64,000 bases of DNA. It comes from Panaeolus papilionaceus. Lineage: Eukaryota > Basidiomycota > Agaricomycetes > Agaricales. The notes beneath the pieces were generated by a model that did not search any database, was not told the DNA's origin, and saw nothing but the letters and a program-made list of their open reading frames with translations. The translations under genes and the position numbers were made by a program. The stretch lies in the NCBI GenBank assembly GCA_015501605.1, contig JADNRZ010000006.1:1860001-1924000 (forward strand). The letters run 5' to 3'. Below are positions 11,004-24,203 of the stretch, one piece after another (positions within the stretch are counted from its first letter, which is position 1; each line of letters opens with the position of its first letter).

Positions 11004-14000
11004 ATGAAGTCAGCGCTTTTATTTGCGCTATTGCCCGCGTTTCTGTCATCTGTCTCCTTCGCTGCTGTCCCTCTTTCATCAGTGAAGAGGCAGTCCAACC
11101 TTCCTGTGGTTGCTAACAGGTTTATTATCGAGGTTGATGAGCTGTCAAGCATTCCTACGAAGCGCTCCTTCACTCGTGTACGTTCTTGTTTACGACGCAG
11201 TTTCCATCCGGTCTCACTTGCTTTGTAGTCCCTCGATGCTGTCTATGCAGCTATCGAAGAACGAGGTATGTCAATCGATGTAACGAAGGAGTTCGATGCA
11301 AGTGGACTATTCGTCGGAGCTTCGGTCATGGTTAACGTTCGTATTATTACCATTGGACGCTAGATTGAACGTCGCTGATATATTGCTCTCTCATTCCACC
11401 AGAACGCTCAAGTATGGGTCTTCTATACACCTCCCCTTCATGCTACTAACTAACAATACACTCATAAAGGACGCCGCGGCCATTGCTGCTATTCCTGGCG
11501 TTAAGGCTATCCGTCCTATAATCATGTTCGATAAGCCCAGGTGTGTAAACTTTCCTGTAAACGTTATATGAAGCTTTTATATCTTATCTCCGCTTACAGA
11601 CCGGTTAATTCCCATGTCGTCACTGGCCCAGGCGATCCCCAGATCCCCCCTGACTCTGAATCTACACATATTCTTACTGGTGTAGACAAGCTTCATGCTC
11701 AGGGAATTACTGGAAAGGGCATCAAAATCGGAATGTATGGCGTTCACTTTCTCTCAATAGGTCACACGACTTACTTCTCTTGTTCTCGTTGTAGTATTGA
11801 TACTGGCATTGATTATACTCATCCTTCTCTTGGTGGAGCTATTGGCCCCGGACACAAGGTTATTGGAGGATTCGACTTCGTTGGTGATGCCTTCAATGGT
11901 GCGTGTAAATTTTATGCTACGAGCTCATATACTGATTATGTCCAAATAAATAACAGGTAGCAATACCCCCGTCCCCGATAACGACCCTCTCGATCAATGC
12001 AATGGTGAGCTTCGTAGTGGAGCTAAACTGAATGTCTTGCTCATAATATCTTACAGGTCACGGAACGCACGTTGCTGTACGTCTTCTTTCAGGTTGCTTG
12101 CTTCGAATCCTCGTGCTCATCATCCTGTAGGGAATCATTGGTGCTAACCCCGGAAATCCATTCAACATCAGTGGGGTAGCTTTCGATGCCTCGATTGCTG
12201 CCTACAGAGTGTTTGGATGTGATGGATCTGTTCCAGACGACAGTACGTCGCTCCTTCGAACCACTTAAAGGTTTTACTGATATCATGATTATAGTTATCG
12301 TTGAGGCATTGCTTCGAGGTGTCTCCGATGGTATGGATATCTTAACCATGTCCCTCGGTGGTGCTGCTGGTTGGACTGAGGGAACCAGTACCGTCGTCTC
12401 GAGTCGCATTTCAGCTCAAGGCAAAATCGTTACGATTGCTGCTGGTAATGACGTGAGTACAGACCATCTCCTTTGCTGTAGAATGATTGCCAAGTTGACA
12501 TATAGGGCTCTTCTGGAGCATGGTACTCGTCCGGACCTGGAAATGCTATTGATTCAATTTCCGTCGCTAGTGTGGACAAGTAAGTAACATGCCGTTGTTA
12601 TCCTCGCCACACTCTAATTTAAAGCCTTCTACAGCACCGTTATCCCCCTTCAAAATGCCACTGTGCAAGGTGTGGCGCACGACCCTATCACCTATTTCGC
12701 CACCTTCCCCCTCCCCGTTCAAGGAGCACTCCCCATTTTCGCTACTTCTACCGACCCCACAGTCGTAGATGACGCCTGCAACCCATTACCGGACAGCACA
12801 CCCGACCTCTCCAAATTCTTGGTTGTCGTTCGACGTGGCACCTGCACATTCGTATGTTGATCACTTCACCTTTCTCCACCAGACAGTCTGATAGACGTGG
12901 GTTGCAGGTTCAAAAATTGACCAACATTGCTGCTAAAGGAGGAAAAGTCTCATTGATTTACGAGTACGCAGTCCATCTATTTTGTTCAGTTGGTTCCTGG
13001 ACTAAAATAACTCTCTTTCGCCTCTTAGTAATGGCAACGGATTTGCCGGTATCACAGTCGGTGATTTCACCGCTGCTTTGATTCAAGCTGCAGATGGCGA
13101 ATTCGTATGTCAAGACTTCCGATCAGACAAGTTGATCGTGCTGATATGTAATCTTTCCAACAGCTTGTGCAACAATTCGCTGCCAAGGCTCCAATCACCG
13201 TCACATTCCCCCAGACCGGTGGTTCCACCAACTTCCCAGATCCCAATGGCGGTTTAGTCTCCAGCTTCACGAGGTAAGTTCTCGTTTCTGCTCCTTTCGT
13301 AAAAATCACCCCACGAGAAATTATCATCGAATTCACGAGGCTCTCTGAGACTCTTCTAACCCACCTTTTCGCCGTTGCTCTTAAATAAATGACAAAATTG
13401 GCGATGCGTGCTTATCCGTTTATTTATAGCTACGGTCCGTCAAATGATTTCTTCTTCAAGCCCGCTGTAGCCGCACCTGGAGGAAACATCATGTCGACGT
13501 TCCCAGTCCCTCTCGGCTCGTTTGCCGTTTTATCTGGTACTTCGATGGCCACGCCGTTCGTTGCCGGAAGCTCGGCATTGCTCCTCTCTGTTAAGGGAAA
13601 GAGCGCTGCTGTGGTCGCCGGTGCGAGGACTTTGTTCGAGACGACTGCTCAGGCTATTGGATCCAGTAAGACGGACGGCGATCCACTTCAGACCCTTACT
13701 CAACAGGGCGCTGGATTAATCAATGTCTTCAATGCGATTCATACGACGACTATTGTTTCACCTGGAGAGTTGATCTTGAACGATACTGCTCACTTCAAGC
13801 CCCTGTAAGATTATTTGCAGGTTTTCACGCAGTGATGTTATGCTTACCACTCATGTTAGCCAAACCTTCTCTGTGAAAAACGCTGGGAAACAAATCAAGA
13901 CCTATAAGCTCAGACACGTACCTGCCGGCACAGCTCTCTCAGTTCAACAGGTACATATCGTCTCTATCTTCGATTCACTGTTAGATCAACTAACTTGTAA

Positions 14001-14890
14001 AATTTTAGTCTTCCATCTTCGCTTCTGATGGTCCTGTACCCCTGGACACAAGCGCCGCATCAGTCACCATCGTTCCCTCGACCCTTGTCTTATTGCCTGG
14101 TCAAACAGCTACCGTTGTTGCCGTGTTCAAAGCCCCCGCCAACGTCGATAAGACCCGTTTCCCCGTTTTCTCCGGGTTCATCGAAGTCAACGGTCCTACT
14201 GTTGCGGACTCGGCCCATGTCAGCTACCTTGGTTTAGCTGCTAGCCTGAAGGACAAGCAGATTCTCGATAACACTGATGAGGCCTTCGGTATCCCTATTC
14301 CCGCACTTTTGGATAGTACTGGTGATGCCCAAGCTGGACCTACGAACTACACTTTCATTGGAGATGATGCTCCTACCCTTCTATGGAGGTTCGTTCCTTT
14401 ATTTCACTTTATCTCAGTTTATTAACTCACCGAATGGCTTTGCTTTAGATTTGCGTTCGGTACACCTACTTTCCGCGTTGACCTTGTCGACCCTAACATC
14501 AAGTTCACGCCCACCATCACTTCGAGAGGTCTCTTCAGCGGCTTCCCTCCCTTCTTCTCTTTCCCCCACCCTAACAAGGGCGGTAGCTTTGCTCAAGTAA
14601 AGATCATCGGTGCTGTCACAGAGCTTGATTTCATTACCAGGAATAACGATGTGCGTATCACTCATGTACCAGTGTGATCATTGAACTGACCCATTCTACA
14701 GGACTTCAGCGCTACTGGTAATGGATTCAACACCATTCTCATTGACCCTACTTTTGCAAATGGAACCACTATCCCTAATGGCTCCTATCGCTTCCTTGTG
14801 CGTGCATTGAGAGTTACCGGTGATGCCACGAACGAGAAGGATTACGAGTCCTGGTTGAGCCCAATTGTTGGCATCCAGGTACCGTCATAA
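11004..14890 (+). CDS. Secreted subtilisin-like serine protease (S8 family) with PA-type insert
   Basis: Extracellular endopeptidase. MKSALLFALLPAFLSSVSFA is a clear signal peptide, so I chose the ATG at 11004 over one 33 bases upstream. A propeptide (I9-like) of about 130 residues follows. The catalytic triad is visible: Asp in IDTGIDYTHPSLGG, His in QCNGHGTHVAG and Ser in LSGTSMATPFVAGS. Between His and Ser lies a protease-associated insert (around LSKFLVVVRRGTCTF and GGKVSLIYDNGNG). After the catalytic domain comes a ~300-residue Fn3/DUF1034-like region (FSVKNAGKQIKTYKLRHVPAGTAL). The gene has well over ten short GT-AG introns. The layout matches the large Vpr/pyrolysin-like proteases expanded in wood- and litter-decaying basidiomycetes. 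No break was seen. Confidence 0.9.
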
Positions 14891-15171
14891 GCATTGACCT
14901 ATCCACTCTGTACATAAAATATTATTTTGTATCGCTTTATATTTATTAAATCTTGAACATCATTCTTTTTGCTGCTACTTGCTCGAAACAATGGGCGCTT
15001 GAGAATCGAGAGCTTTGACTGATGCCGCAATGCCATATTTCAAACGTTGTTGCCACACAAAAACAAACACGGAAGTAGATTTTGAATTCTAATGCCTTGA
15101 ACTTAAACCCTACAATTTCTTGTATAAACGGGTTTTCCGTTTATCATCTCCATTTAACGACATATTTCGCG

Positions 15172-18100
15172 ATGCATTTGTATAATTTGACGCTTCAACC
15201 ACCTACAGCTATTACTCAAGCAATTGTAGGCAATTTCTCTGGTGCCAGGCAACAAGAAATCATTGTATCGCATGGGACGCGTCTAGAGCTGCTACGACCG
15301 GACGCGCAGACCGGCAAAGTTTCAACCGTCATCGCTACAGACGTGTTTGGGTCAATACGCTCATTGGCATCGTTTCGTTTGACGGGAGGAAGCAAGGGTG
15401 AGCCCTGCGTACGTATCTCACATTCTCGTTTTCAACTCAAAGCGTCCTTTCTTTTTTCTCAGATTATGCTATCATAGGATCCGACTCTGGACGCATAGTT
15501 ATTCTTGACTATGACCCCAAGACCAGCAGCTTCGTCAAGCTTCATCAGGAGACGTATGGAAAATCTGGAGCCAGGAGGATTGTTCCTGGTCAGTACCTCG
15601 CTATAGATCCCAAAGGACGCAGTGTGATGATTGCTGCAATGGAAAAGGCCAAGCTCGTATACATTCTAAATCGTGACGCTGCCGCCAACCTCACTATTTC
15701 CTCACCATTGGAAGCGCACAAAAATTCGGCCATTATTCATCACATTGTTGGACTGGATGTTGGATTTGAGAACCCGTTGTTTGCGGCGCTGGAGGTGGAC
15801 TACTCGGAATCAGATCAAGACCCAACAGGGGAGGCATTTAACAACGCTGAAAAGGTACGCACGTTGTGATATCTGAACAATGCGGATTTAACAGTTCTTT
15901 TTAGATGTTGACATATTATGAACTTGACCTTGGTCTGAATCACGTCGTCAGAAAGTGGAGTGAACCCACCGACCCCAGAGCAAATCTTCTTGTCCAAGTT
16001 CCTGGTGGTCAGCTTGCCTCCTCTGATCGATATGATGGACCTTCCGGTGTTTTGGTCTGCTGCGAAGACCACATCATCTATCGTCACATGAACGTACCCC
16101 AGCACAGAGTCCCCATCCCAAGAAGACGACACCCCTCGAGGACCCCAACAGAGGGATCATCATCACCGCTGCAGTCATGCACAAAATGAAGGTAAGTCAA
16201 TTCCGCACAATATAGGAGCTTGCTCATAACGCCACATAGGGCGCCTTCTTTTTCCTGCTGCAAAGCGAAGACGGTGACCTGTTCAAGGTGACCATTGAGC
16301 ATGAAGACGAAGACGTCAAGTCCCTGAAAATCAAATACTTTGATACCGTCCCCGTTGCTTCCAGTTTATGCATTCTTAAGTCGGGTTTCTTGTTCGTCGC
16401 CAGCGAATTCGGAAACCAGTAAGTCTGGGCAATTCTCTCTCATTTCACTTTCTAACGCGCCAGCAGCTATCTATACCAGTTCCAAAAGCTCGGCGACGAT
16501 GACGACGAACCCGAATTCTCCTCAACATCTTACCCAGGATTTGGCATGAACGACCCGACTGCAGCCCTTCCCCGCTGTTTCTTTAGACCACGACCTCTAG
16601 AAAATTTGGTACTAGCAGACGAACTAGAATCCTTGGACCCAATCATTGACTCCAAGGTTCTGAACTTGCTCCCCAATTCTGACACCCCTCAAATCTTCGC
16701 CGCCTGTGGAAGAGGAGCACGGAGCAGTCTAAGAATCCTACGACATGGTCTGGAGGTTGAAGAGTCCGTGAGCTCTGACCTGCCAGGTATTCCCAACGCT
16801 GTTTGGACAACAAAGAAATCTGAAGACGGTACGCATGATAACGCTATTCATACCTGAAGAATTTGCTGATCATTTGTTGCATCAGATCCCTACGACTCAT
16901 ATATCATCCTGTCTTTCGTAAATGGAACCCTTGTACTCTCTATCGGGGAGAGTATCGAAGAAGTTCAAGATACCGGTTTCCTTTCAGCTGCTCCAACCCT
17001 CGCCGTACAGCAAATTGGTGCTGATGCGCTTCTGCAAGTTCACCCACACGGAATCCGACACGTTCTTGCCGACCGTCGTGTCAACGAATGGCGCGTCCCT
17101 CAAGGAAAAACTATTGTTTGTGCGACAACCAACAAGCGTCAAGTGGTTGTGGCTTTGAGCTCAGCGGAACTGGTTTACTTCGAGCTTGACTTGGATGGTC
17201 AGTTGAACGAGTATCAGGATCGCAAGGCAATGGGAAGCACGGTGCTGGCACTGAGTATCGGTGAAGTACCTGAGGGCAGACAGCGAACGAAGTATTTGGT
17301 GCGTTTATTCAAATTTCTAAATTGCAAAATATAGTTAATGTTTTGTAGGCTGTTGGATGCGAAGATCAAACTGTTCGAATCATCTCTTTGGACCCTGATA
17401 AAACCTTGGAAATCATCAGTCTGCAAGCCCTCACTGCTCCACCCTCGTCTATTTGCATTGCCGAAATGCTGGACGCTAGTATCAATAAGGCCCAACCTAC
17501 TATGTTCGTCAATATCGGTTTACAAAATGGTGTTCTTTTGAGGACTGTTCTGGATCCTATCAACGGTGAACTGACTGACACAAGGACGAGGTGAGGAGAA
17601 CCAAAAATGTCTCTGATTTGACAAGGCTAAATCTATCTCTGTGCGATGTAGATTCTTGGGAACAAAGCCTATCAAGCTCCTACGGGTTCAGATCCAGAAA
17701 AATCCAGCTATCCTCGCCCTTTCATCGAGGTCATGGCTCAACTACACCCACCAAAATCTCATGCACTTTACGCCTTTGATTTATGACAACCTCGACTACG
17801 CCTGGAGCTTCTCTGCTGAACTCAGTCCCGAGGGGTTGATTGGTATTTCCGGGAGCACTCTTCGGTCAGTGATGTGATTTTGCGTTGTAGAAACAGTTGG
17901 TCTATATTTTACTTCTACAGCATTTTCCAAGTCCCCAAGCTAGGCACGAAGTTGAAGCATGACTCGATACCCCTCTCGTACACACCCCGCAAATTTATCA
18001 CCCATCCTGACCCAGACAACCACTTCTTTTATGTTATTGAGGGCGACCACCGTGTTTGGGGTGACGAGGCCGCCGCACAGAAGATTCAAGAGATGGTAGG

Positions 18101-19416
18101 CGATATATTTGTAATTTTGCAATTCATATTTCTGACAGGTTCCTCTAGCGTCGGCAAGGAAAGCGGATAGATGATGAGGTCGTCAATCTCCCTCATGATG
18201 CCTTCGGGCGCCCTAGAGCAGAAGCAGGCCGATGGGGATCGTGTATCCGTATTGTTGATCCTGTGGAGTTCAAGACGGTGACCACCATTCCTCTGGACAA
18301 TAATGAGGCTGCTTTCTCTATTGCCGTTGTGCCATTCGCAGCGCGTGGAGGAGAGTTGCATCTTGTTGTCGGTACTGCCATCGACACACATGTTTCACCG
18401 AGATCATGCACAAGTGGCTTTTTGCGTTGCTATTCGTTTACCAACGAGGGTGCTGGACTTGAGTTACTTCACAAGGTGTGTACTCGTATACTTAGTTTTT
18501 CACCCTCTCCTCTGATGCCTACTCCCCTTAGACGGAGGTGGACGATGTACCATTAGCTCTTTTGGCCTTTCAAGGCCGTCTTGCCGCTGGCGTGGGCAAA
18601 GCTCTCCGACTGTACGACATTGGAAAGAAGAAACTTTTGCGCAAGGTTGAGAATAAGGTACGCAGCATTTTCTTCACTGAATGTCCATTCATTAATCTCG
18701 CCCACCTTTAGACATTCACAACAGCAATTGTCTCTTTGGCCACTCAGGGTTCTCGCATTATTGTCGGCGACATGCAAGAATCTATCCAATACGCCGTGTA
18801 CAAGGCACCTGAAAACCGCCTCCTAACATTCGCGGATGACACCCAACCACGCTGGATATCGGCAATGACTATGGTTGACTACAACACCATCGCTGCTGCT
18901 GATCGGTTTGGAAACGTCTTCGTCAACCGACTGGACCCCAAGACCTCAGACCAGGTCGACGAGGACCCAACTGGAGCTGGTATTCTTCATGAGAAGTCGC
19001 AGCTGATGGGTGCCCCTCACAAGACGAAGATGCTGGCACATTTCCATGTTGGAGACCTGATCACCTCTATCCACAAAGTCTCGCTTGTCGCTGGTGGAAG
19101 AGAGGTGCTGCTCTACACTGGTTTGCATGGCACAATTGGTATCTTGGTACCATTTGTGTCCAAGGAAGATGTGGACTTCATCTCGACGTTGGAGCAACAC
19201 ATGCGTACGGAGCAAGGCAGTTTGGTTGGCAGAGACCAGTTGAGCTGGAGAGGGTATTATGTGCCGGTCAAAGCTGTAGTTGACGGTGATCTATGCGAGA
19301 CTTTCGCTAGACTACCGGGATCAAAGCAGCAGAATATCGCAGCAGAGTTGGACAGAACGGTTGGAGAGGTGTTGAAGAAGCTGGAGCAGCTTAGGGTAAC
19401 GGCTAGTGGGTTCTAA
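15172..19416 (+). CDS. RSE1: Splicing factor 3B subunit 3 (SF3b130), apparent frameshift
   Basis: Large WD-like triple beta-propeller subunit of the SF3b complex of U2 snRNP, which acts in branch-site recognition in the nucleus. It starts [20 protein letters not shown] and ends [11 protein letters not shown], about 1200 residues over more than ten exons. Blocks such as [40 protein letters not shown] and [20 protein letters not shown] text ([14 protein letters not shown]) are characteristic of SF3B3 rather than of its relatives DDB1 and CPSF160. In the exon at 15905-16190 the frame breaks after VPIPRRRHP: one base appears to be missing in the C-run at 16132-16135. The +1 frame then reads [19 protein letters not shown] and joins [15 protein letters not shown], as expected. 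Because the protein is essential, a sequencing or assembly error is the likeliest reason. Confidence 0.93.
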
Positions 19417-19733
19417 ACGGTGTTGCAGAATTTTTGTAATTCTTGGTCGTGCCCCAGGCATTTTGTATTTTCATTTTCGATTTTCTGTTACCTTTAATGC
19501 ATCAACTGATGTGCCTGTCTTACATGGCAGAATGTTATTTTTACTGTTGACCCTCGTGACGCACTTAGTCGACCACGTTTTCACCTCCATCTCCACCCAA
19601 AAACGTGCGGTCGATCTGATCCTATTCATCCTTCGTATTTCTCCATTTCCCCCTTTCACGACAGACGCTGCTCTGGTTACCTTGTTCCCATTTGAGGTCC
19701 ATAAACTTAGCCAAATGCAAGGTTCATTAACCC

Positions 19734-20906
19734 GTGGCTGGTCACTCTATTGGTGCTGATCTTTTTTCAGCCCCAACTACAAGCGATAATGCCTCTGTCG
19801 AAAGACATGTACCCGAAAACAACGCTCCAGTACTTCCTCCAGAACTTGAAAGGTCGATTTTCGAATTTGCAGCACTTAATGTGGAAGCTGGAACACCTGA
19901 GGCTGCTAAATTACTGCTTGTTGCGAAAGGAGTGCAAAGTTGGTAAGATAGTCCTCACTACGCTGACACTATGATGGCAATAGGCTGACGAATAACTGGG
20001 GCACGTTAGGGTCAAACCGTTTTTGTACCACTATCTCTATATCGATGGTGATGATGAAACAACAATACCTAGGGTCAACATCACTGCGCATCATACAGTC
20101 AACACGAACGACGCTCCAAAAATCGAAGACATTGGGCCGTTCGTTTGCCATCTCCTCATAACAGGGCGATTCCCAAAAATCTTCGAAGTAATAACTCACT
20201 GCCCGGGGTTAAGAAGCTTCTCGATGTGGTTCTCGGGTGTCGAAATGGATTGGACAATGCCAACCCCGTCATCGCTGACAAGATTGTCGGTGAGCTTCGG
20301 CCGACTTCCAAAGGACGAAATCTTGCAGAGAAATATTTTTCATCATATCACACACCTTGACCTGATACACTCGCCATTCAAGGAGCAGTGGGACGCCATT
20401 CAAGAGTTACCACATTTGACTCATTTGGCTTCAGACCGCATCAATATCATGAAGGATGAAGAAAGAATTATCGAAATCCTTGAAGCTTGTCGCAAACTGC
20501 GTTTACTGGTCGTACTCATACGGGAATGGGAACTATTGGATAGGATCCCCTCGAATTTTGCTAACAACGATGATCGCCTTGTACTTGGGAACCGTACCAA
20601 GGTATGGCCAAGAGCTACTCATATCGTTTCCTGGTCCAAAGATGGGATCGACTTTTGGACATATTATGAACGATTTAAAACCGCTCGAGAGAGTAAGTGT
20701 GCCTTTCCCTGTTCCCTATGATTAAGAATCTTTGCGCATTTTGCTTATAATCCCTAGGAGGATATCTTTTACCTTCCGTCCCTTATCCATTTCCACCTCC
20801 GCTCCCCTACCGCTGGACCAATACATACGCTCCTCATCACAGTCGAGTTTGGGATAAATATCTCACAGAAGAAGGAAGGGTTTGGTTCTGGTGCCTCTCG
20901 TGGTAG
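19734..20906 (+). CDS. F-box-like/LRR-like family protein, divergent member (copy G)
   Basis: Three exons. Exon 1 ends LPPELERSIFEFAALNVEAG...LLVAKGVQSW, an F-box-like helix set. A phase-2 intron inside the Trp codon leads to VKPFLYHYLYIDGDDE and a ~230-residue region with leucine-rich repeat-like text (LTRLSVSFGRLPKDE, HITHLDLIHSPFKEQW). A phase-1 intron after the Arg-Glu pair leads to a last exon ending HSRVWDKYLTEEGRVWFWCLSW, stop at 20904-20906. The same two intron positions and an aligned tail occur in six more copies in the window. F-box proteins usually recruit substrates to SCF ubiquitin ligases; that role is only inferred here. This copy is the most divergent, with a longer N-terminus. 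Confidence 0.75.
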
Positions 20907-21262
20907 ATGTGCTTACTTATTTCAATGTGTATCTTCCGTCAACGACGATCTCGCTCCTCTGATACTTGCCTGTCGATAATCATTCACAAATGTCGCATGA
21001 TGAGTCACCACATCTTATCCAGTACAGCCACATTCAGGCGATCAACGACTCGGAGCAGTGTTAAACTTAAAGGCATTTGCCGGAATCAGTCCGTTCCTAG
21101 GCATAGCTATACTTACCTTATGAGGGGTGTGTACTTGGCTCTGTAACCCTTTTTGACATTCCTCAGGTATTCCGGCCGCAGCGCACCAATTCCGGAATGT
21201 GCCATTCGAGATAAATACAGTTGGGACTCGATGTGGATTATCATATAACACCCCAATATATA

Positions 21263-23857
21263 ATGTGGTCTCGAAATACGGCATACTCAGGGACAAGACG
21301 TCGTTTGGTCATTGGTCTTGATATCGGGACTACCTGGGGTGGTATCTCGTATAGGTATGATTATCGTTGGACATGGCGCAGACGTGAGAGCTGATCAGAA
21401 AAGTACAGCATCTTAGACCCCGGAAGAGTGCCAAAGGTTCAAGGGGTAACAAGTTTTCCAGGTTACGACGCGGGGACACTTCTATCGATTTCGAAGGTCC
21501 CAAGTGTGCTATATTATGATCCTGAGGGTAAACTGAAAGCGGTGGGAGCAGAGACTATGGCGGAATCCTTGAAGGCTCAGGCGCACGAGGAGAAATGGAT
21601 CAAAGTTGAATGGTAAACATGATTCCTCACTATGCACTGTGCGCACTGGTTGAAACCCAATGTAGGTTCAAACTTCATTTACGACCAAAGTCTACGAAGG
21701 AAGACACTCCTCACCCTATACCACCACTACCAAAGGGTAAAGGGGTAGGAGATATCTTCGCTGATTACCTTCGGTACCTCAGCTCTTCCGCTTTCCGGTA
21801 TATCGAAAATTCTCACGGCGCAGACATGTGGCAATCGCTTTCGGAGACCCTCCATCCAGCATCAGACGAGAATGGGAGATACCCTGCTGGAGAGGGGGTC
21901 ATCTACATACTATCACACCCTAACGGGTGGGAGGGATACCAACAGCAAATATACTCCCAAGCTGCTGTAAAGGCTGGTTTGCTTCAGGATGACATTGAGT
22001 GTTTGGCTGAGCGGCTTCATTTTGTCACTGAGGGCGAGGCAAGCCTCCATTGGGCTATGGAGTCGCTGGGTTCCACAATAAACGTAAGCCGCCTATTGTC
22101 CTTTAATCTTTGTAAGTTATAATGGTGTTCTCCATAGAAAGGAACGGGTTTTACCATCGTGGATGCTGGAGGTGGAACCATCGATGTAAGCTCCTACCGT
22201 CGAAAAAAGAAGGAAAGCGAGGAGCATGGCTCCTTCGACGAGATAGCGACACCAACATGTCAGTCAATCACGCCAGATGAGATAAAATTACTCTATTGTT
22301 ACTGAAAGGCTGATGGATCCATAGGTTACTTTCAAGGATCAGTCTTTGTCACCCTTCGAGCGAGAACATTGTTGAAACGTTCGTTTACTATTGCTTGCAG
22401 CCCCAGCATACAGCTCACAAAATCTATGAAACAGAGCAGCTCATGGACTCCGAATATCTTGATGATCTCGATGAAATATTGGAGGTATTTGACAACACAA
22501 CGAAACTCCAATTTCGGGATTCTCGTGACCATCAGTTCATCAAATTTGGAGGCGTGGGAGACCATGATCATGAGGTCGGAATTCGCTTCGGGCAGCTACG
22601 ACTCAAAGGGTGAGTTGCTATGTGCTTTATGTTTGCAAAACCATTCAAACTGAATTGTCTTTCATTGCAAATTAAAGGGAGGAGGTGGCTACGTTATTTA
22701 AACCTGCAATCGAGTGCATACGTGACGCCATTCTCGAACAACGAAAGCTGGCGAACAAGTCGATCTCGGTAAGTTTTCCATTCCATCGTCAATCCTCCTA
22801 CGGTATTAACAACCATTCGATAGCATGTCATTTTAGTGGGAGGTTTTGCGAGCAACGATTACCTCTTCGAATCGGTCAAGGCCTCTCTTTCTGGAACCTC
22901 CGTCAAAATCCATCGTCTCGAGGACCTGCCGTATGCCACTTCATGTGTCAATATTTTAGCATAGAAGGCTGACAGAAAATATCCTACAGAAACAAGGCGG
23001 TAGCTAACGGCGCCGTCTCATTCTATGTCAATCATTTTGTTCGTGCACGGGTTACAAAATTTGCCTATGGTTTCTTCGCAAGGAAGAGTTACCTGCCACA
23101 CAACAAAGCTCATAGGAGACAGTTTGAGAAGGGCAATACGCACACTAATTTGCATGGACAGACCATGGTGTGGTTTGCTTTCGTCGAAATGCTCGGAAAG
23201 GTGGGTATCAACCAGTGCCGACGAGGTCCAAATCTGTGTTCCTGACCTTATACCCTCCATTCAACAGAATGTTCGTGTCTCTGAGGGAATGGAGCTTCGT
23301 CGCCCTATATTCTGTATAAGCACAGACGGTTATATAAATGGCACTCTCTGTTGCATTTCGTTCTGGAGTTACAAGGGAAACATAAAAGCCGAGCGTTTCT
23401 GGGGCGACGAAGAAGGTTGGTTTTCTTGTAGAAATTGGCCTGTACGAAAGATGCATCTTACAATTCTCTGAAGACTGCTACAGCAAAGCTTTTAGTGCAA
23501 TCGTAGACGCAAGCATGGTCCCTCGCCTTGACGTCGTACACGACAGCGTTAAAACGCAAAAGCTCTGCTTCGATTGGGTCATTCATTTTGGATTACCTGC
23601 TATCAAAGTAGAGATTGCATGGAAGGAGGATGACGTGGAAAAACGGTATGTCGCGTTTGAATTTTTCTAGCGACTTCGTCCCTCGTACATTACTCATATT
23701 CGTAAACAGGTACCCCGCGAGGCTGATATATGACCCAGAATTTGAAGTAGGTGACCACCCATCTTTACCCGCTTCCCATGGCGGGTACGTAACAAGAGCC
23801 CTTAGCAAGCTGGAATCACGAGCATCGGGAGATACAACACCATTCCAGGTTATATGA
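21263..23857 (+). CDS. HSP70-family ATPase, HSPA12-like
   Basis: Actin/HSP70-type ATPase of the HSPA12-like group, much expanded in agaric genomes. Phosphate-1 motif LVIGLDIGTTWGGISYS lies near residue 20. Phosphate-2 is FTIVDAGGGTIDVSSYR. The adenosine region is HVILVGGFASNDYLFESVK, followed by the usual NKAVANGAVSFY. About nine exons give roughly 560 residues. A 56-bp intron (about 22379-22434) is needed between LRARTLLK and QLMDSEYLDDLDEI; without it the frame looks broken. Unlike canonical HSP70 it lacks an obvious substrate-binding lid and EEVD end. The start is the ATG just before the phosphate-1 motif. It lies convergent to the GTPase gene. The client or role is unknown. Confidence 0.88.
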
Positions 23858-24203
23858 GCCTATTTTTATCAAAGGAAGATATCAAAATCATCGTTGTAGT
23901 TTTATCAGTGTAAAATAATTTATATTTGGCCATAGACCAGCTGAGAGACCCCGAGAATCGAACTTCGCAAGTTTCTTTCCCACTAAGCATTCATGGATTG
24001 AAAGGAGGCTCGATAAATATAATATTGCTGAAACTCCCTACAATGTGCTGCCCCGACTACAAGGATATTTAGATATTGTTGAACAGCGAGCGTCTAAAGA
24101 TCGAAGATGTAAACCAGGGCAAAAAATTGACTGCATGACTATGTATCTAGTGCAAAGACAAGGAGGAGCACCAGAATAGTTGCATTACATTGGCTACTCC
24201 CGG

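Noticed and set aside
22332..22420. Frameshift in the HSP70-like gene
   Set aside because: A 56-bp GT-AG intron resolves it and gives a good family match on both sides.
23935..23990. tRNA-like T-loop string (GTTCGATTC on the minus strand)
   Set aside because: The T stem has two mismatches and no anticodon arm or matching acceptor stem could be drawn.
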